Shown in pieces: positions 1 through 8,452 of a stretch of DNA of 64,000 nt (within the stretch, counting starts at the first letter, position 1; the number at the start of each line of letters is the position of its first letter). The position numbers and the translations under genes are program-made. Source of the DNA: Agromyces sp. G08B096 (GTDB lineage Bacteria; Actinomycetota; Actinomycetes; Actinomycetales; Microbacteriaceae); the NCBI RefSeq assembly GCF_040267705.1, contig NZ_CP158374.1:2976001-3040000 (forward strand), in the 5' to 3' direction. The notes beneath the pieces are model-generated. The model was not told where the DNA came from. It did not search any database and saw only the letters and a program-made list of their open reading frames with translations.

Positions 1-1
1 G

Positions 2-460
2 CAGTACGTCATGTTCTCCCAGTTGGGCTGGGTCAACACGTTCCTGCCGCTCATCGTGCCGAAGCTGCTCGCCACCGATGCGTTCTTCATCTTCCTGATG
101 GTGCAGTTCATCCGCGGCATCCCGCGCGAGCTCGACGAGGCGGCGCGCATCGACGGGGCGGGGCATCCGCGGATCTTCCTGCAGATCATCCTGCCGCTCA
201 TGGTGCCCGCGCTCGCGACCACGACGATCTTCACGTTCATCTGGACCTGGAACGACTTCTTCAGCCAGCTCATCTACCTGACCAAGCCGAGCCTCTACAC
301 CGTGCCGCTCGCGCTGAACGCGTTCCAGGACGCGCAGAGCGCGACCGACTTCGGCGAGATGTTCGCCATGAGCGTCGTCTCGCTCATCCCGATCTTCCTG
401 ATCTTCCTCTTCGGCCAGCGGTTCCTCATCAAGGGCATCGCCACGACGGGGATCAAGTGA
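2..460 (+). CDS. Carbohydrate ABC transporter permease, MalG type (5' end outside window)
   Basis: Inner-membrane permease of a CUT1-type sugar importer. The frame is open to the window edge, so the first visible residues (QYVMFSQLGW) are internal and the N-terminal half is missing. The visible 150 or so residues hold hydrophobic segments and the cytoplasmic EAA loop that docks the ATPase, read as ELDEAARIDGAG followed by a hydrophobic helix, then a last membrane helix ending in GIKGIATTGIK-like basic/polar residues (IKGIATTGIK). The partner permease is expected just upstream. The lipoprotein binding protein follows 122 bp downstream, so this is the tail of one transport operon. The substrate cannot be told from the sequence. 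Confidence 0.93.
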   Translation, partial: QYVMFSQLGWVNTFLPLIVPKLLATDAFFIFLMVQFIRGIPRELDEAARIDGAGHPRIFLQIILPLMVPALATTTIFTFIWTWNDFFSQLIYLTKPSLYTVPLALNAFQDAQSATDFGEMFAMSVVSLIPIFLIFLFGQRFLIKGIATTGIK

Positions 461-582
461 CCGGCCCCCGGTCGCACCCTCACCCGCACCACCGCACCGC
501 GCCCGCCACGCGGGCACCGCAGCCCGCCAGCCGGGCCGCGCACCACCCCACGCACCACCCGACAGCAAGGAAGGAACCGACC

Positions 583-1914
583 ATGCGAGGCATCACACGA
601 CGCCGTGCCGGGGTCGTCGCCGCCATCGGCGCCGCGACGCTCGTCCTCACGGCGTGCGCCGGCAACGACGCCGGCGGCGAGGAGCCCGAGCTCGTGCTCT
701 CCGACGAACCCGTCACCCTCTCGTTCACCTGGTGGGGCAACGACACCCGCCACGCGATCACCGAAGAGCTCATCGCGGCCTTCGAGGAGGAGCATCCGAA
801 CATCACCATCGAGCCGCAGTACACCGACTGGGCCGGATACTGGGACAAGCTGTCGACCTCGGTCGCCGCCGGAGACATCCCCGACCTCATCCAGATGGAC
901 GAGAAGCAGCTCTCGACCTACGCGGCCAACGGCGTACTCATGGACCTCGGCGAGCTCGGCGGGTCGCTGCCGACCGACGACTTCCCCGAGGCCGTGCTCG
1001 GCACCGGTGCGCTCGACGGCACCCAGTACGGCATCCCCGTCGGCATCAACTCGTACACGATCATCGCCAACGAGGACCTGCTCACGCAGTACGGCGTCGA
1101 GCTTCCCGACGACGAGACGTGGACGTGGGACGACTTCATCGCCACCGCGGAGGAGGTGGCCGCCGCCTCCGGCGGCGCGGTCGTCGGCACCCAGTCGTGG
1201 GGCTTCGAGGACGGCGGGCTGAACAACTGGCTCCGCCAGCACGGCGAGTCGCTCTTCTCGGCCGACGAGGCCGAGGTCGCCGCGAGCGAGGACGCGCTCG
1301 CGAGCTGGTGGCAGCTCCTGCTCGACGCGACCGAGGCGGGCGCGACGCCCGACCCGGCGGCCACCATCGAACGCGAGTCCGGCGGACTGGCCGAGTCGTT
1401 CACCGCGACGAACCAGTCGGCGTTCGGGCCGTGGTGGTCCAACCAGGTGCAGGCGCTCCGCGACGCCAGCGGGCAGGACCTCGTCGCCCTGCGCGTGCCC
1501 GCCACCGACGACGCCGAGGACGGCTGGGCGTACTACAAGCCGTCGATGTTCTGGTCGGCGTCGGCCAAGACCGAGCACGCGGCGGAGGTCGCGGCGTTCC
1601 TCGACTTCCTCGCCAACAGCGAGGAGGCCGCCGACCTGCTGCTCGCCGAGCGCGGCGTGCCGGCCAACGAGAAGATCCGCGAGTACATCACGCCGAAGCT
1701 CGACGAGGTCAACCAGACCGTCGTCGCCTTCCTCGACGACCTCGCACCCGAGGTGGGCGACGCCCCGCCCGCGACCCCGCCCGGCGGCGGCGCGATCGAG
1801 GCGATCATCGACCAGCACACCCAGAAGGTGCTGTTCGGCGAGCTCACCCCGGAGCAGGCGGCCACGAGCTTCATCGAGGAGCTCCAGCGCGCACTCGACG
1901 ACGCCGCCATCTGA
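583..1914 (+). CDS. Extracellular sugar-binding lipoprotein of an ABC importer
   Basis: Solute-binding protein (SBP_bac_1 type, 443 aa) that captures an oligosaccharide outside the membrane and delivers it to the upstream permeases. The start is ATG at 583, preceded by AAGGAAGG. It gives a basic N-terminus, a hydrophobic core and a lipobox ending LTAC, so the mature protein is lipid-anchored at that Cys. The body has the family pattern: FTWWGNDTRH near the mature N-terminus, an IPDLIQMDEKQL segment, and many Trp and acidic residues lining a likely sugar cleft. An upstream in-frame codon at 457 would add a Pro/His/Arg-rich stretch with no signal peptide and was not used. Family is sure; ligand unknown. 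Confidence 0.93.
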   Translation: MRGITRRRAGVVAAIGAATLVLTACAGNDAGGEEPELVLSDEPVTLSFTWWGNDTRHAITEELIAAFEEEHPNITIEPQYTDWAGYWDKLSTSVAAGDIPDLIQMDEKQLSTYAANGVLMDLGELGGSLPTDDFPEAVLGTGALDGTQYGIPVGINSYTIIANEDLLTQYGVELPDDETWTWDDFIATAEEVAAASGGAVVGTQSWGFEDGGLNNWLRQHGESLFSADEAEVAASEDALASWWQLLLDATEAGATPDPAATIERESGGLAESFTATNQSAFGPWWSNQVQALRDASGQDLVALRVPATDDAEDGWAYYKPSMFWSASAKTEHAAEVAAFLDFLANSEEAADLLLAERGVPANEKIREYITPKLDEVNQTVVAFLDDLAPEVGDAPPATPPGGGAIEAIIDQHTQKVLFGELTPEQAATSFIEELQRALDDAAI

Positions 1915-1975
1915 CCCACCCCACGTGGGCGGCACGCGCCGCCCGCCCGACGGTTCCTCCCGGACCGTCTCACCC

Positions 1976-2013
1976 GGAGCGGCTGCCGCGACTGCCTGCG
2001 CGGCAGCCGCTCC
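1976..2013 (+). terminator. Hairpin terminator after the binding-protein gene
   Basis: Perfect 15-bp inverted repeat: GGAGCGGCTGCCGCG at 1976-1990 and its complement at 1999-2013, with an 8-nt loop. It lies between the stop of the sugar-binding protein and the LacI-fusion gene. There is no long U tract, which is common in GC-rich actinobacteria. It probably ends the transport operon or lowers read-through into the regulator. Confidence 0.6.
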
Positions 2014-2066
2014 ACCTTCCCCCGGACGCGTAGCGTCGAATCATCACACCCAGACCGGAGGTCCAC

Positions 2067-3971
2067 GTGCCGAACCCGCCGCAGCGGCAGGTCACCATCG
2101 CCCAGGTGGCCGAGTACGCGGGCGTCTCGCAGGCGTCGGTGTCGCGAGTGCTCAACCGGAACCAGAAGGTCGACCCGGCGATCTCGGCCAAGGTGCTCGA
2201 CGCGATCGACAAGCTCAACTACTCGCCGAGCCAGATGGCGCGCAACCTCGTCCGCGGGCGGAGCAACACGGTCGCGCTCGTGGTGCCCGACCTCGAGAAC
2301 CCGATGTTCCAGGGGGTGCTGAAGGGCCTCAGCCGCGAGGCGGCGCGCGACGGCTACCGCGTGCTCGTGGCCGACACGGCCGAGCGCGTCGCCGACGAGG
2401 AGGAGATCGCGGTCGAGGCGCGATCGCGCTGCGACGCCCTCGTGCTCGTCTCGCCCCGGATGCCGGCCGAGCGCCTCGAAGCCCTCCTCTCCCGGTCCGG
2501 CCCCATCGTCGTGGTGAACCGCCCGGTCGCGAGCGACCCCGCCGCCGAACTCTCGGTCGACTACGAGCATGCGGCCCGCACGCTCGGCGAGCACCTCATC
2601 TCGCTCGGCCACACCCGCCTCGCGTACCTCGCCGGCCCCCCGCAGTCCTACGCCGACGGGCTGCGCCGGCGCGGCCTCGCCGAGCTCGTCGCGCGCCACC
2701 CCGACGTCGAGGTGCAGGACATCGCGGGCGGGTCGCAGGTGGAGGACGGCTACCGCGCCGCCGAGGACGTCCTCTCCTCCGGCGCCACCGCGGTCGTCGG
2801 CTTCAACGACCTCATCGCCCTCGGCCTGCTCGCCCGCCTCCGCGAGCTCGGCGTCGACGTGCCCGGCGAGCTATCGGTGACGGGTATCGACGACGTGCCG
2901 CTCGCCCGCTTCGCCGCTCCCCCGCTCACGACCATGTCGGTGCCGCGCCTCGAGCTCGGCGCCCAGTCGTGGCGACGGCTCCGCGACGCCATGGCCGGCG
3001 AGCCGGCGACGCATCCGCTCTCCTACCGCGCCATCCTCGAGGTGCGCGGCAGCACCGGCCCGGCGCCCGAGGCCTCCGGGTGGCTCTCGCCCGGCCGCCC
3101 CGTGCTGCGACTCGGCGACCGCATCGTCGCCCGGTACGAGGAGGGGACAGCGATCGACGCGGTCCTGTCTCCGCGCCCGTTCCTGCACCCGGTCGAGACG
3201 CTCGGCGGCGTCCGCGTCACCGACGTGCACCCCACCGACCACCTCCACCACTTCGGCATCGGCGTCGCCCTGCCCGACGTGAACGGCACGTCGTACTGGG
3301 GCGGACGCACCTACGTCCAGGGTGTCGGCTCGGTCATGCTCGAGAACCAGGGCAGGCAGCGCCGCGACGACCTCGTCGCCGACGGCGACACCCTCACCGA
3401 GCGGCTCACCTGGATCGACGAACGCGAGGTCGCCCAGCTCAGCGAGGTGCGCACCATCCGCGGCCGCGCCGTGCGCCTCGGCGAGCGCGACGCGTGGTCG
3501 CTCGGCTGGCGGAGCGTGCTGACGGCGAACTTCGGGGCGCTGGAGCTCGGCTCGCCCGCGACGAACGGACGGGAGGGCGCCGGCTACGGCGGCCTGTTCT
3601 GGCGCTTCCCCAGATGGGAAGCGACGGTCACCACGGCCGACGGCAGCGGCGAGCAGGCCGCCCACGGGTCGCGCTCGCCCTGGCTCGCGGTCACGGATGC
3701 CTCGCGCCGGGTCACCGTGCTCCTGCTGCAGCCGGCCGGGGCCGAGCCGCTGCCGTGGTTCGCCCGCGTCGCCGAGTACCTCGGCATCGGGCCGGCGGTC
3801 GCGTGGGACGAGGTCGTGCACGTCGACGAGGGCGGCACGCTCGAGCTCGGCATCGACGCGCTCCTCGTCGACCGGGCGATCACCGACCCGGTCGAGCTCG
3901 CCGACCTGGCCGCCGCCCACGCCTCGGCCTGGCGGGCCGGGCCGACGCCGCGACCTGCGCCGAAGGCATGA
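2067..3971 (+). CDS. LacI-family regulator fused to a DUF6807 (PmoA-like) domain
   Basis: A 634-residue two-part protein. Residues about 8-55 are a LacI helix-turn-helix (VTIAQVAEYAGVSQASVSRVLN, then YSPSQMARNLV). Residues about 65-330 are the periplasmic-binding-protein-like effector domain (TVALVVPDLENPMF, GFNDLIALGLL, VTGIDDVPLARF). A normal LacI repressor ends there at 330-350 aa. Here about 290 residues follow that match the DUF6807/PmoA-like family, with the motif VHPTDHLHHFGIGVA and a WGGRTYVQ segment. That family is usually a separate protein encoded beside Gfo/Idh/MocA dehydrogenases, and such a gene follows here. The start is GTG at 2067 with GGAGG six bases upstream. I infer a regulator carrying a sugar-modifying or sugar-sensing domain; the activity of the C-terminal part is unknown. 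Confidence 0.85.
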   Translation: MPNPPQRQVTIAQVAEYAGVSQASVSRVLNRNQKVDPAISAKVLDAIDKLNYSPSQMARNLVRGRSNTVALVVPDLENPMFQGVLKGLSREAARDGYRVLVADTAERVADEEEIAVEARSRCDALVLVSPRMPAERLEALLSRSGPIVVVNRPVASDPAAELSVDYEHAARTLGEHLISLGHTRLAYLAGPPQSYADGLRRRGLAELVARHPDVEVQDIAGGSQVEDGYRAAEDVLSSGATAVVGFNDLIALGLLARLRELGVDVPGELSVTGIDDVPLARFAAPPLTTMSVPRLELGAQSWRRLRDAMAGEPATHPLSYRAILEVRGSTGPAPEASGWLSPGRPVLRLGDRIVARYEEGTAIDAVLSPRPFLHPVETLGGVRVTDVHPTDHLHHFGIGVALPDVNGTSYWGGRTYVQGVGSVMLENQGRQRRDDLVADGDTLTERLTWIDEREVAQLSEVRTIRGRAVRLGERDAWSLGWRSVLTANFGALELGSPATNGREGAGYGGLFWRFPRWEATVTTADGSGEQAAHGSRSPWLAVTDASRRVTVLLLQPAGAEPLPWFARVAEYLGIGPAVAWDEVVHVDEGGTLELGIDALLVDRAITDPVELADLAAAHASAWRAGPTPRPAPKA

Positions 3972-5110
3972 CGCGCGACCTGCCCCGCATCGGCGTCGCG
4001 GGCATCCACGGACACGGTGCGACGCACGTGCGCGCCGCGCTCGAGCTCGCCCGGGCCGGACGCGCCGAGCTCGTCGCGCTCGCCGACCCCCGGCCCGTGG
4101 CCGCCGACGCGGTGCCCGGTGCCCGGCTGTTCGACGACGCCTCGCGGATGATCGAGGACGGCGGGCTCGACATCGTCGTGCTCTCCACGCCGATGCACAC
4201 CCATCTCCCCCTCGCGCTGGCCGCCCTCGAGGCCGGCGCGCACGTCCTGCTCGAGAAGCCGCCGACGCCGACGCTCGCGGACTTCCACGGGCTGCTCGCC
4301 GCAGCCGAGGCCGCCGGACGTGCGGTGCAGGTGGGCTTCCAGAGCCTCGGCTCGTCCGCGATCCCCGCCGTGCGGAGACTCATCGACGAGGGCGCCGTGG
4401 GCGAGGTCCGCCGGTTCGGTGCGCTGGGCACGTGGCTGCGCAGCGAGGCGTACTGGACGAGGGCGGCCTGGGCCGGTCGACGGGAGCTCGACGGCCGGCC
4501 CGTCGTCGACGGTGCGGTGACCAATCCCCTCGCGCACGCGGTCGCGACGGCACTCGCGGTCGCCGGAGCCCACGGCGAGGACGACGTCGCGGACGTCCGG
4601 CTCGACCTGCACCGCGCGAACCGGATCGAGGCGGATGACACGTCCTCGTTCGTGGCCGCACTCGCCGACCGGCCTCCGCTCGCCGCAGCGCTCAGCCTGA
4701 CCGCGCCCCGCCGCAGCGAACCCTGCGTCATCGTCGACGGCACCGACGGCCGGATCATGCTCTGGTACACGCTCGACCTCGTGCAGGTGCAGCACGCGGG
4801 ATCCGCGCTGCCGAACACCACCGCGCACGAACGGACCGGCCTGCTCGACAACCTCGTGGACCACGTCTCGTCGGGAGCCGACCTCCTGGTCCCGCTGTCG
4901 TCGACGGGGGCGTTCATGCGCATCCTCGAGGCGGTGCGCACCGCCCCCGACCCCACGCCGCTCGACCCCGCGTACGTCGAACGCCGCATCGACGACGAGG
5001 GCGCTCACCTCGTCGTCGACGACATCGAGGCCTGGAGCGAGCGGGTCGTGCTCGAGGGCGCGACGTTCTCCGAGCTCGGCGCGCCGTGGGCGCGCGTCAG
5101 CGAGCGCTGA
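3968..5110 (+). CDS. Gfo/Idh/MocA-family NAD(P)-dependent oxidoreductase
   Basis: Cytoplasmic sugar or cyclitol dehydrogenase of 380 aa. The N-terminal Rossmann fold shows IGVAGIHGHGATHVRAAL in place of the usual GxGxxG (GIHGHG fits), then VVLSTPMHTHLPLALAALE and the family hallmark LEKPPTPT. The C-terminal alpha/beta domain carries the substrate site, including VVDGAVTNPLAHAVATAL, where the family normally has a D-x-x-x-H pair. The start ATG overlaps the stop of the LacI-fusion gene (ATGA at 3968-3971), so the two are translated together. That fits the known genomic link between DUF6807 and this dehydrogenase family. The 3' end overlaps the convergent esterase gene by 14 bp. Substrate unknown. 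Confidence 0.88.
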   Translation: MTRDLPRIGVAGIHGHGATHVRAALELARAGRAELVALADPRPVAADAVPGARLFDDASRMIEDGGLDIVVLSTPMHTHLPLALAALEAGAHVLLEKPPTPTLADFHGLLAAAEAAGRAVQVGFQSLGSSAIPAVRRLIDEGAVGEVRRFGALGTWLRSEAYWTRAAWAGRRELDGRPVVDGAVTNPLAHAVATALAVAGAHGEDDVADVRLDLHRANRIEADDTSSFVAALADRPPLAAALSLTAPRRSEPCVIVDGTDGRIMLWYTLDLVQVQHAGSALPNTTAHERTGLLDNLVDHVSSGADLLVPLSSTGAFMRILEAVRTAPDPTPLDPAYVERRIDDEGAHLVVDDIEAWSERVVLEGATFSELGAPWARVSER

Positions 5111-6290
5111 CGGCGCTGCGGAGCACGAGATCCGCGAACCGCTCCCCCATGAGGCGCTGCACATCCGGCCCCGGATGGAGGTTGTCGGGCAGCGGCATGC
5201 GTCTCGCATCGTCGGCGCCGTAGAGCCGGAGGCCCGAGAGCAGCTGCAGATTCGGGTCCGTCTGCTGCCGCCGTGCCACGATCTCCGCGAGCGCACGCCG
5301 GATGACGCCCAGCGAGAGCTTGCCCGCGGCGACGTCGGCCTCGGAGCCGCCCGCGATCGACCATTCCTCCGAGCGTTCCGGGTCCTGCACGGTCGGCCCG
5401 GCGGCGGTCTCGACCGGTCCGCACCAGATGGGCGACACCACCAGGATCGGCGTGGACGGGTGCCCCTCGCGGATGGTGTCGAGGAAGCCGTCGACGGCGG
5501 GACGGAATGCGCGCATGCGCATCACGTCGCCGTTCACGAGATTGATGCCGACCTTGAGGCTGATGAGGTCGGCCGGCAGGTCGCGCATCGTGCGGGCGGT
5601 GAACGGATCGAGCATCGCGTTGCCCGAGAAGGCGAGATTGGTGAGGCTCGCCCCGGCGGCGAGCGCGGCCACCACTGGCCAGGTCCCCGTCGTCGTCTCC
5701 GCGCGGTACCCGTGGCTGATCGAGCTGCCATGATGCATCCAGCGGAACCCGGGGTCGGGCGCAGGCGGCCCGACGGGCGCATTCGCGCGGAGTGCGACCA
5801 CCTCCACGGCGTCGGTGAAGGGCAGCCACAGCTCGAGCTCGCGGTCCTCCGCCGGCAGCCCGCTGAAGCGCACCACGGTCTCCGGGCCGTCGACCACGCG
5901 CCCCGCGGGGTCCGCGAACGAGAAGACGTAGCGCGCGCCGGCGGCCGCGGCCGCCGACGCGATCAGGTGGCCGCCCGCGGTGAGCTCGTACATCCCGGCC
6001 GGGATCTCGCATCGCTCGTCGGGCACCATCCTCCGCGCCCGCACGACGAGCTCGAGCTCGGTCGCCGCGGTCCGGAACGCGAGCCTGACCCCGGCCGACT
6101 CAGCGGACGTCTGCACCATGAACCGGTCGGGCACCTGCGCCCTCGCCCAGGCCGGGAGCCGGTGCGGGCACAGGCCGTGCCCCGTGGTCTCGACTTCGGC
6201 GGCGCCGCGCACCTCGACCAGGCCGAGCGGCACGTCCGCGAGACCGGGCGGCGCCTCGGGCGGCGGCATGTCCGGCACCACCTGCCTCAT
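5097..6290 (-). CDS. SGNH/GDSL-family hydrolase (probable carbohydrate esterase)
   Basis: 397-aa protein with an N-terminal beta-rich domain (about 1-190) and a C-terminal SGNH hydrolase domain. The family blocks are all present: the Ser block HHGSSISHGYRA, the Gly block with LAFSGNAML, the Asn block LKVGINLVNGD, and the catalytic Asp/His block DNLHPGPDVQ. No signal peptide is seen, so it acts in the cytoplasm. Its start ATG at 6290 overlaps the stop of the glycosidase gene (ATGA), making it the last gene of the minus-strand glycan operon. The context suggests removal of acetyl or other acyl groups from an imported saccharide; this is inference. Confidence 0.85.
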   Translation of the reverse strand: MRQVVPDMPPPEAPPGLADVPLGLVEVRGAAEVETTGHGLCPHRLPAWARAQVPDRFMVQTSAESAGVRLAFRTAATELELVVRARRMVPDERCEIPAGMYELTAGGHLIASAAAAAGARYVFSFADPAGRVVDGPETVVRFSGLPAEDRELELWLPFTDAVEVVALRANAPVGPPAPDPGFRWMHHGSSISHGYRAETTTGTWPVVAALAAGASLTNLAFSGNAMLDPFTARTMRDLPADLISLKVGINLVNGDVMRMRAFRPAVDGFLDTIREGHPSTPILVVSPIWCGPVETAAGPTVQDPERSEEWSIAGGSEADVAAGKLSLGVIRRALAEIVARRQQTDPNLQLLSGLRLYGADDARRMPLPDNLHPGPDVQRLMGERFADLVLRSAVSAR

Positions 6291-8419
6291 CCGGCGGTCG
6301 CGTCGAGGAGGCGCCCGTCGGCATGCACGTCGACGAGACGGTCGCCGACCCGCAGACCGTGCAGCACCGCCTCCGGGTCGAGGCGGGCGACGCATCCCGA
6401 CGCGGAGACCGTGCCGTCGACTCCGGCTCCTACCCCGAACAGCGACTCGATCACGAGCGCCACGTAGGCGCCGGCCGACGAGCACGCCCAGTCGTTGATG
6501 TACGGCAGCTGCGGCGGGGCCTTCCGGGCGCCGCCGTTCACCGGCGGCTCGGCCTCCTCCACGAAGTGCGCCTGACCGGGAGGACCCTGATTCGCCGTCC
6601 GGGCGAGGCCGGGCAGCCAGTCGAGGGCGACTTCCGGCGCACCCAGCGCCACGAGCGACCGGGCGGCGTCGGCGGGCCAGGCGGGGTACGCGCCGTTCCA
6701 CTGGTGGTCGGGGCGGATGCTGTACGCGGCGTCCGGGTCCCATGGCGACAGGGCGCGCATCCAGGTCGGCGTCTGCAGCTCGTTCCGGAAGAACGCGACC
6801 ATCTCCCGCCGAGTCGACTCGTCGAGATCGGCGGCGACCGTCGTCCCGACGACGTTGAAGTCGTAGCAGTGCCGTACCGGCAGCCTGCTGCCGTCGGGCT
6901 GCCCCGCGGCGAAGACCCCCTCGCCGGGCACATACAGCTCGAGCACCGCGCCGACGAGTTCGTCGGCCGATTGGCGCAGCCGCGCCGCCTCCGCCTCCTC
7001 GCCCCGGACGGCGAGCACATCGGCGCTGGTGCGCAGGTTCCACACGTTCGCCGCGTTCAAGCTCGCCACCTCGTGGGTGTACGAGCTCACGCACTCGAGC
7101 AGGTTGTCGATCTCGCCGTAATCCGCGAGGGCCGAATCGCGGCGCAGCCCTTCCCAGGCGCGCGCCCAGAATCGGAGGTGATCGACGACGCGGCGGCCGT
7201 CGGCCTGCACCTCGTCGAGCCAGGCCGTGTCGCCGGTGAAGCGCACGTAATCGTGCACCAGCCTGGTCATGGCGTAGTCGTTCACGGAGTACCAGCGGCC
7301 GACCGGTCCGCCGGTGAGCGACGACGTGCCGAAGTGGCGGTGGGTGTCGCTGTCGATCCAGTGGCTCAGCTGGCGTCGCATCGGCTCGGGGTCGAGCAGC
7401 GCGTGGGCGATGGAGCTCAGGCTGAAGTCCCAGATGAACGTGGTCGTCGACCAGTAACTGGGCATGAGGGTGTCGTAGCTTCGGCCGAGCACGTTGCCGG
7501 CGTAGTCGCGTCGGAACCAGACCACGCCCAGCACGCCCCACCAGTAGAGGCGGCGCAGCGCCTCCGAGTTCGTCTCCAGCACCGGCAGATGACCCGAGAA
7601 CTCGTCGTTCCCGGGGGTGAATGCCGCCTCGAGCCGGGTGTTCCAGGCCAGCTCGGATGCGGCGACGGCGGCCGGCACATCGACGGCGACCGCATCGTAC
7701 TCGGCGATCGCCGCGTCGCGGGACGCGGCCGTCGCATGCACGTATCCGAACCGCGCGCTCCCCCCGGCCGGCACGTCGAGCTCGACCGTCACGTCGCCAC
7801 CGCGCCCCGTACCGCCGATCCCCACCTCGTACTCCTCGGCCGCTGGGGCCACGCCGCTCACCCTCGCCGTCGCCGGCGTGTCGACCCCCTGCACGCTCCA
7901 GGCCGATCCGTCGGGGGCGCCGAACACCAGCCGGCTCCCATCGGCCTCGACGTCGTTGCGCGCACTCGGCGACTCCGCGGACAGCCAGGCCTCGCCGCTG
8001 ACGACGACGCGGGCGCTGAGGGCGAGTCCCACACGCACCGAGCGGTCGGAGCCGCCCGTGTTCCGCACCCGCACGTCGATGGCGACCGCCGTGCGTCCGG
8101 GCACGCACACGGTGACCGTCTCGAGCTCGAGACCGGGCAGCACGGCCCGCCTGACGACTCGGTCCGGCCGCCACTCGTGCGTGATCGGCGCGCCGAACGA
8201 CTGCAGGATCCGGCCGTCGACGAAGCACACGGCCGTGGCAGCGAGTCCCTGCGAGACCGGCGGGAAGGTCACGGCCGCGACGGCCGTCAGATCGTGCTCG
8301 ACCCGCGCGGTGCCGAGATGGTTGGTGAGGCCCGACGGCGCGATCAGATCGTCGTAGTGGTGGGTGATCGGATCGGCCGCCAGGTCGTCGACGGTAGGGA
8401 TGAGATCGGGACGGGGCAT
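6287..8419 (-). CDS. Six-hairpin (alpha/alpha)6-barrel glycoside hydrolase
   Basis: About 710 aa with no signal peptide, so cytoplasmic. The N-terminal third is a beta-sandwich-like domain. The rest reads as a six-hairpin glycosidase: WGVLGVVWFRRDYAGN, IWDFSLSSIAHALL, NDYAMTRLVHDYVRFTGD, LADYGEIDNLLECV and HQWNGAYPAWPADAARSL. Asp and Glu residues in the last two segments are candidates for the acid/base pair. I cannot assign a CAZy family or linkage. I start at ATG 8419, which has GGAG five bases upstream; an ATG five codons earlier (8434) lacks a Shine-Dalgarno sequence. It lies between the sugar permease and the esterase, so it probably cleaves the imported oligosaccharide. Confidence 0.75.
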   Translation of the reverse strand: MPRPDLIPTVDDLAADPITHHYDDLIAPSGLTNHLGTARVEHDLTAVAAVTFPPVSQGLAATAVCFVDGRILQSFGAPITHEWRPDRVVRRAVLPGLELETVTVCVPGRTAVAIDVRVRNTGGSDRSVRVGLALSARVVVSGEAWLSAESPSARNDVEADGSRLVFGAPDGSAWSVQGVDTPATARVSGVAPAAEEYEVGIGGTGRGGDVTVELDVPAGGSARFGYVHATAASRDAAIAEYDAVAVDVPAAVAASELAWNTRLEAAFTPGNDEFSGHLPVLETNSEALRRLYWWGVLGVVWFRRDYAGNVLGRSYDTLMPSYWSTTTFIWDFSLSSIAHALLDPEPMRRQLSHWIDSDTHRHFGTSSLTGGPVGRWYSVNDYAMTRLVHDYVRFTGDTAWLDEVQADGRRVVDHLRFWARAWEGLRRDSALADYGEIDNLLECVSSYTHEVASLNAANVWNLRTSADVLAVRGEEAEAARLRQSADELVGAVLELYVPGEGVFAAGQPDGSRLPVRHCYDFNVVGTTVAADLDESTRREMVAFFRNELQTPTWMRALSPWDPDAAYSIRPDHQWNGAYPAWPADAARSLVALGAPEVALDWLPGLARTANQGPPGQAHFVEEAEPPVNGGARKAPPQLPYINDWACSSAGAYVALVIESLFGVGAGVDGTVSASGCVARLDPEAVLHGLRVGDRLVDVHADGRLLDATAG

Positions 8420-8452
8420 CCGTGCTCCATTCATGCCGCGCGGGCGGCGAGA

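Noticed and set aside
295-1935. Long minus-strand reading frame opposite the sugar-binding protein
   Set aside because: It is Arg/Gly/Val-rich, has no family motifs, and mirrors the third-codon-position GC of the real plus-strand gene. It is an antisense shadow typical of GC-rich DNA.
1925-3967. Long plus-strand extension upstream of the Gfo/Idh/MocA dehydrogenase
   Set aside because: The frame is open through the LacI-fusion gene but reads as Arg/Pro/Ala-rich nonsense. The recognisable dehydrogenase begins at 3968 with an ATGA overlap.
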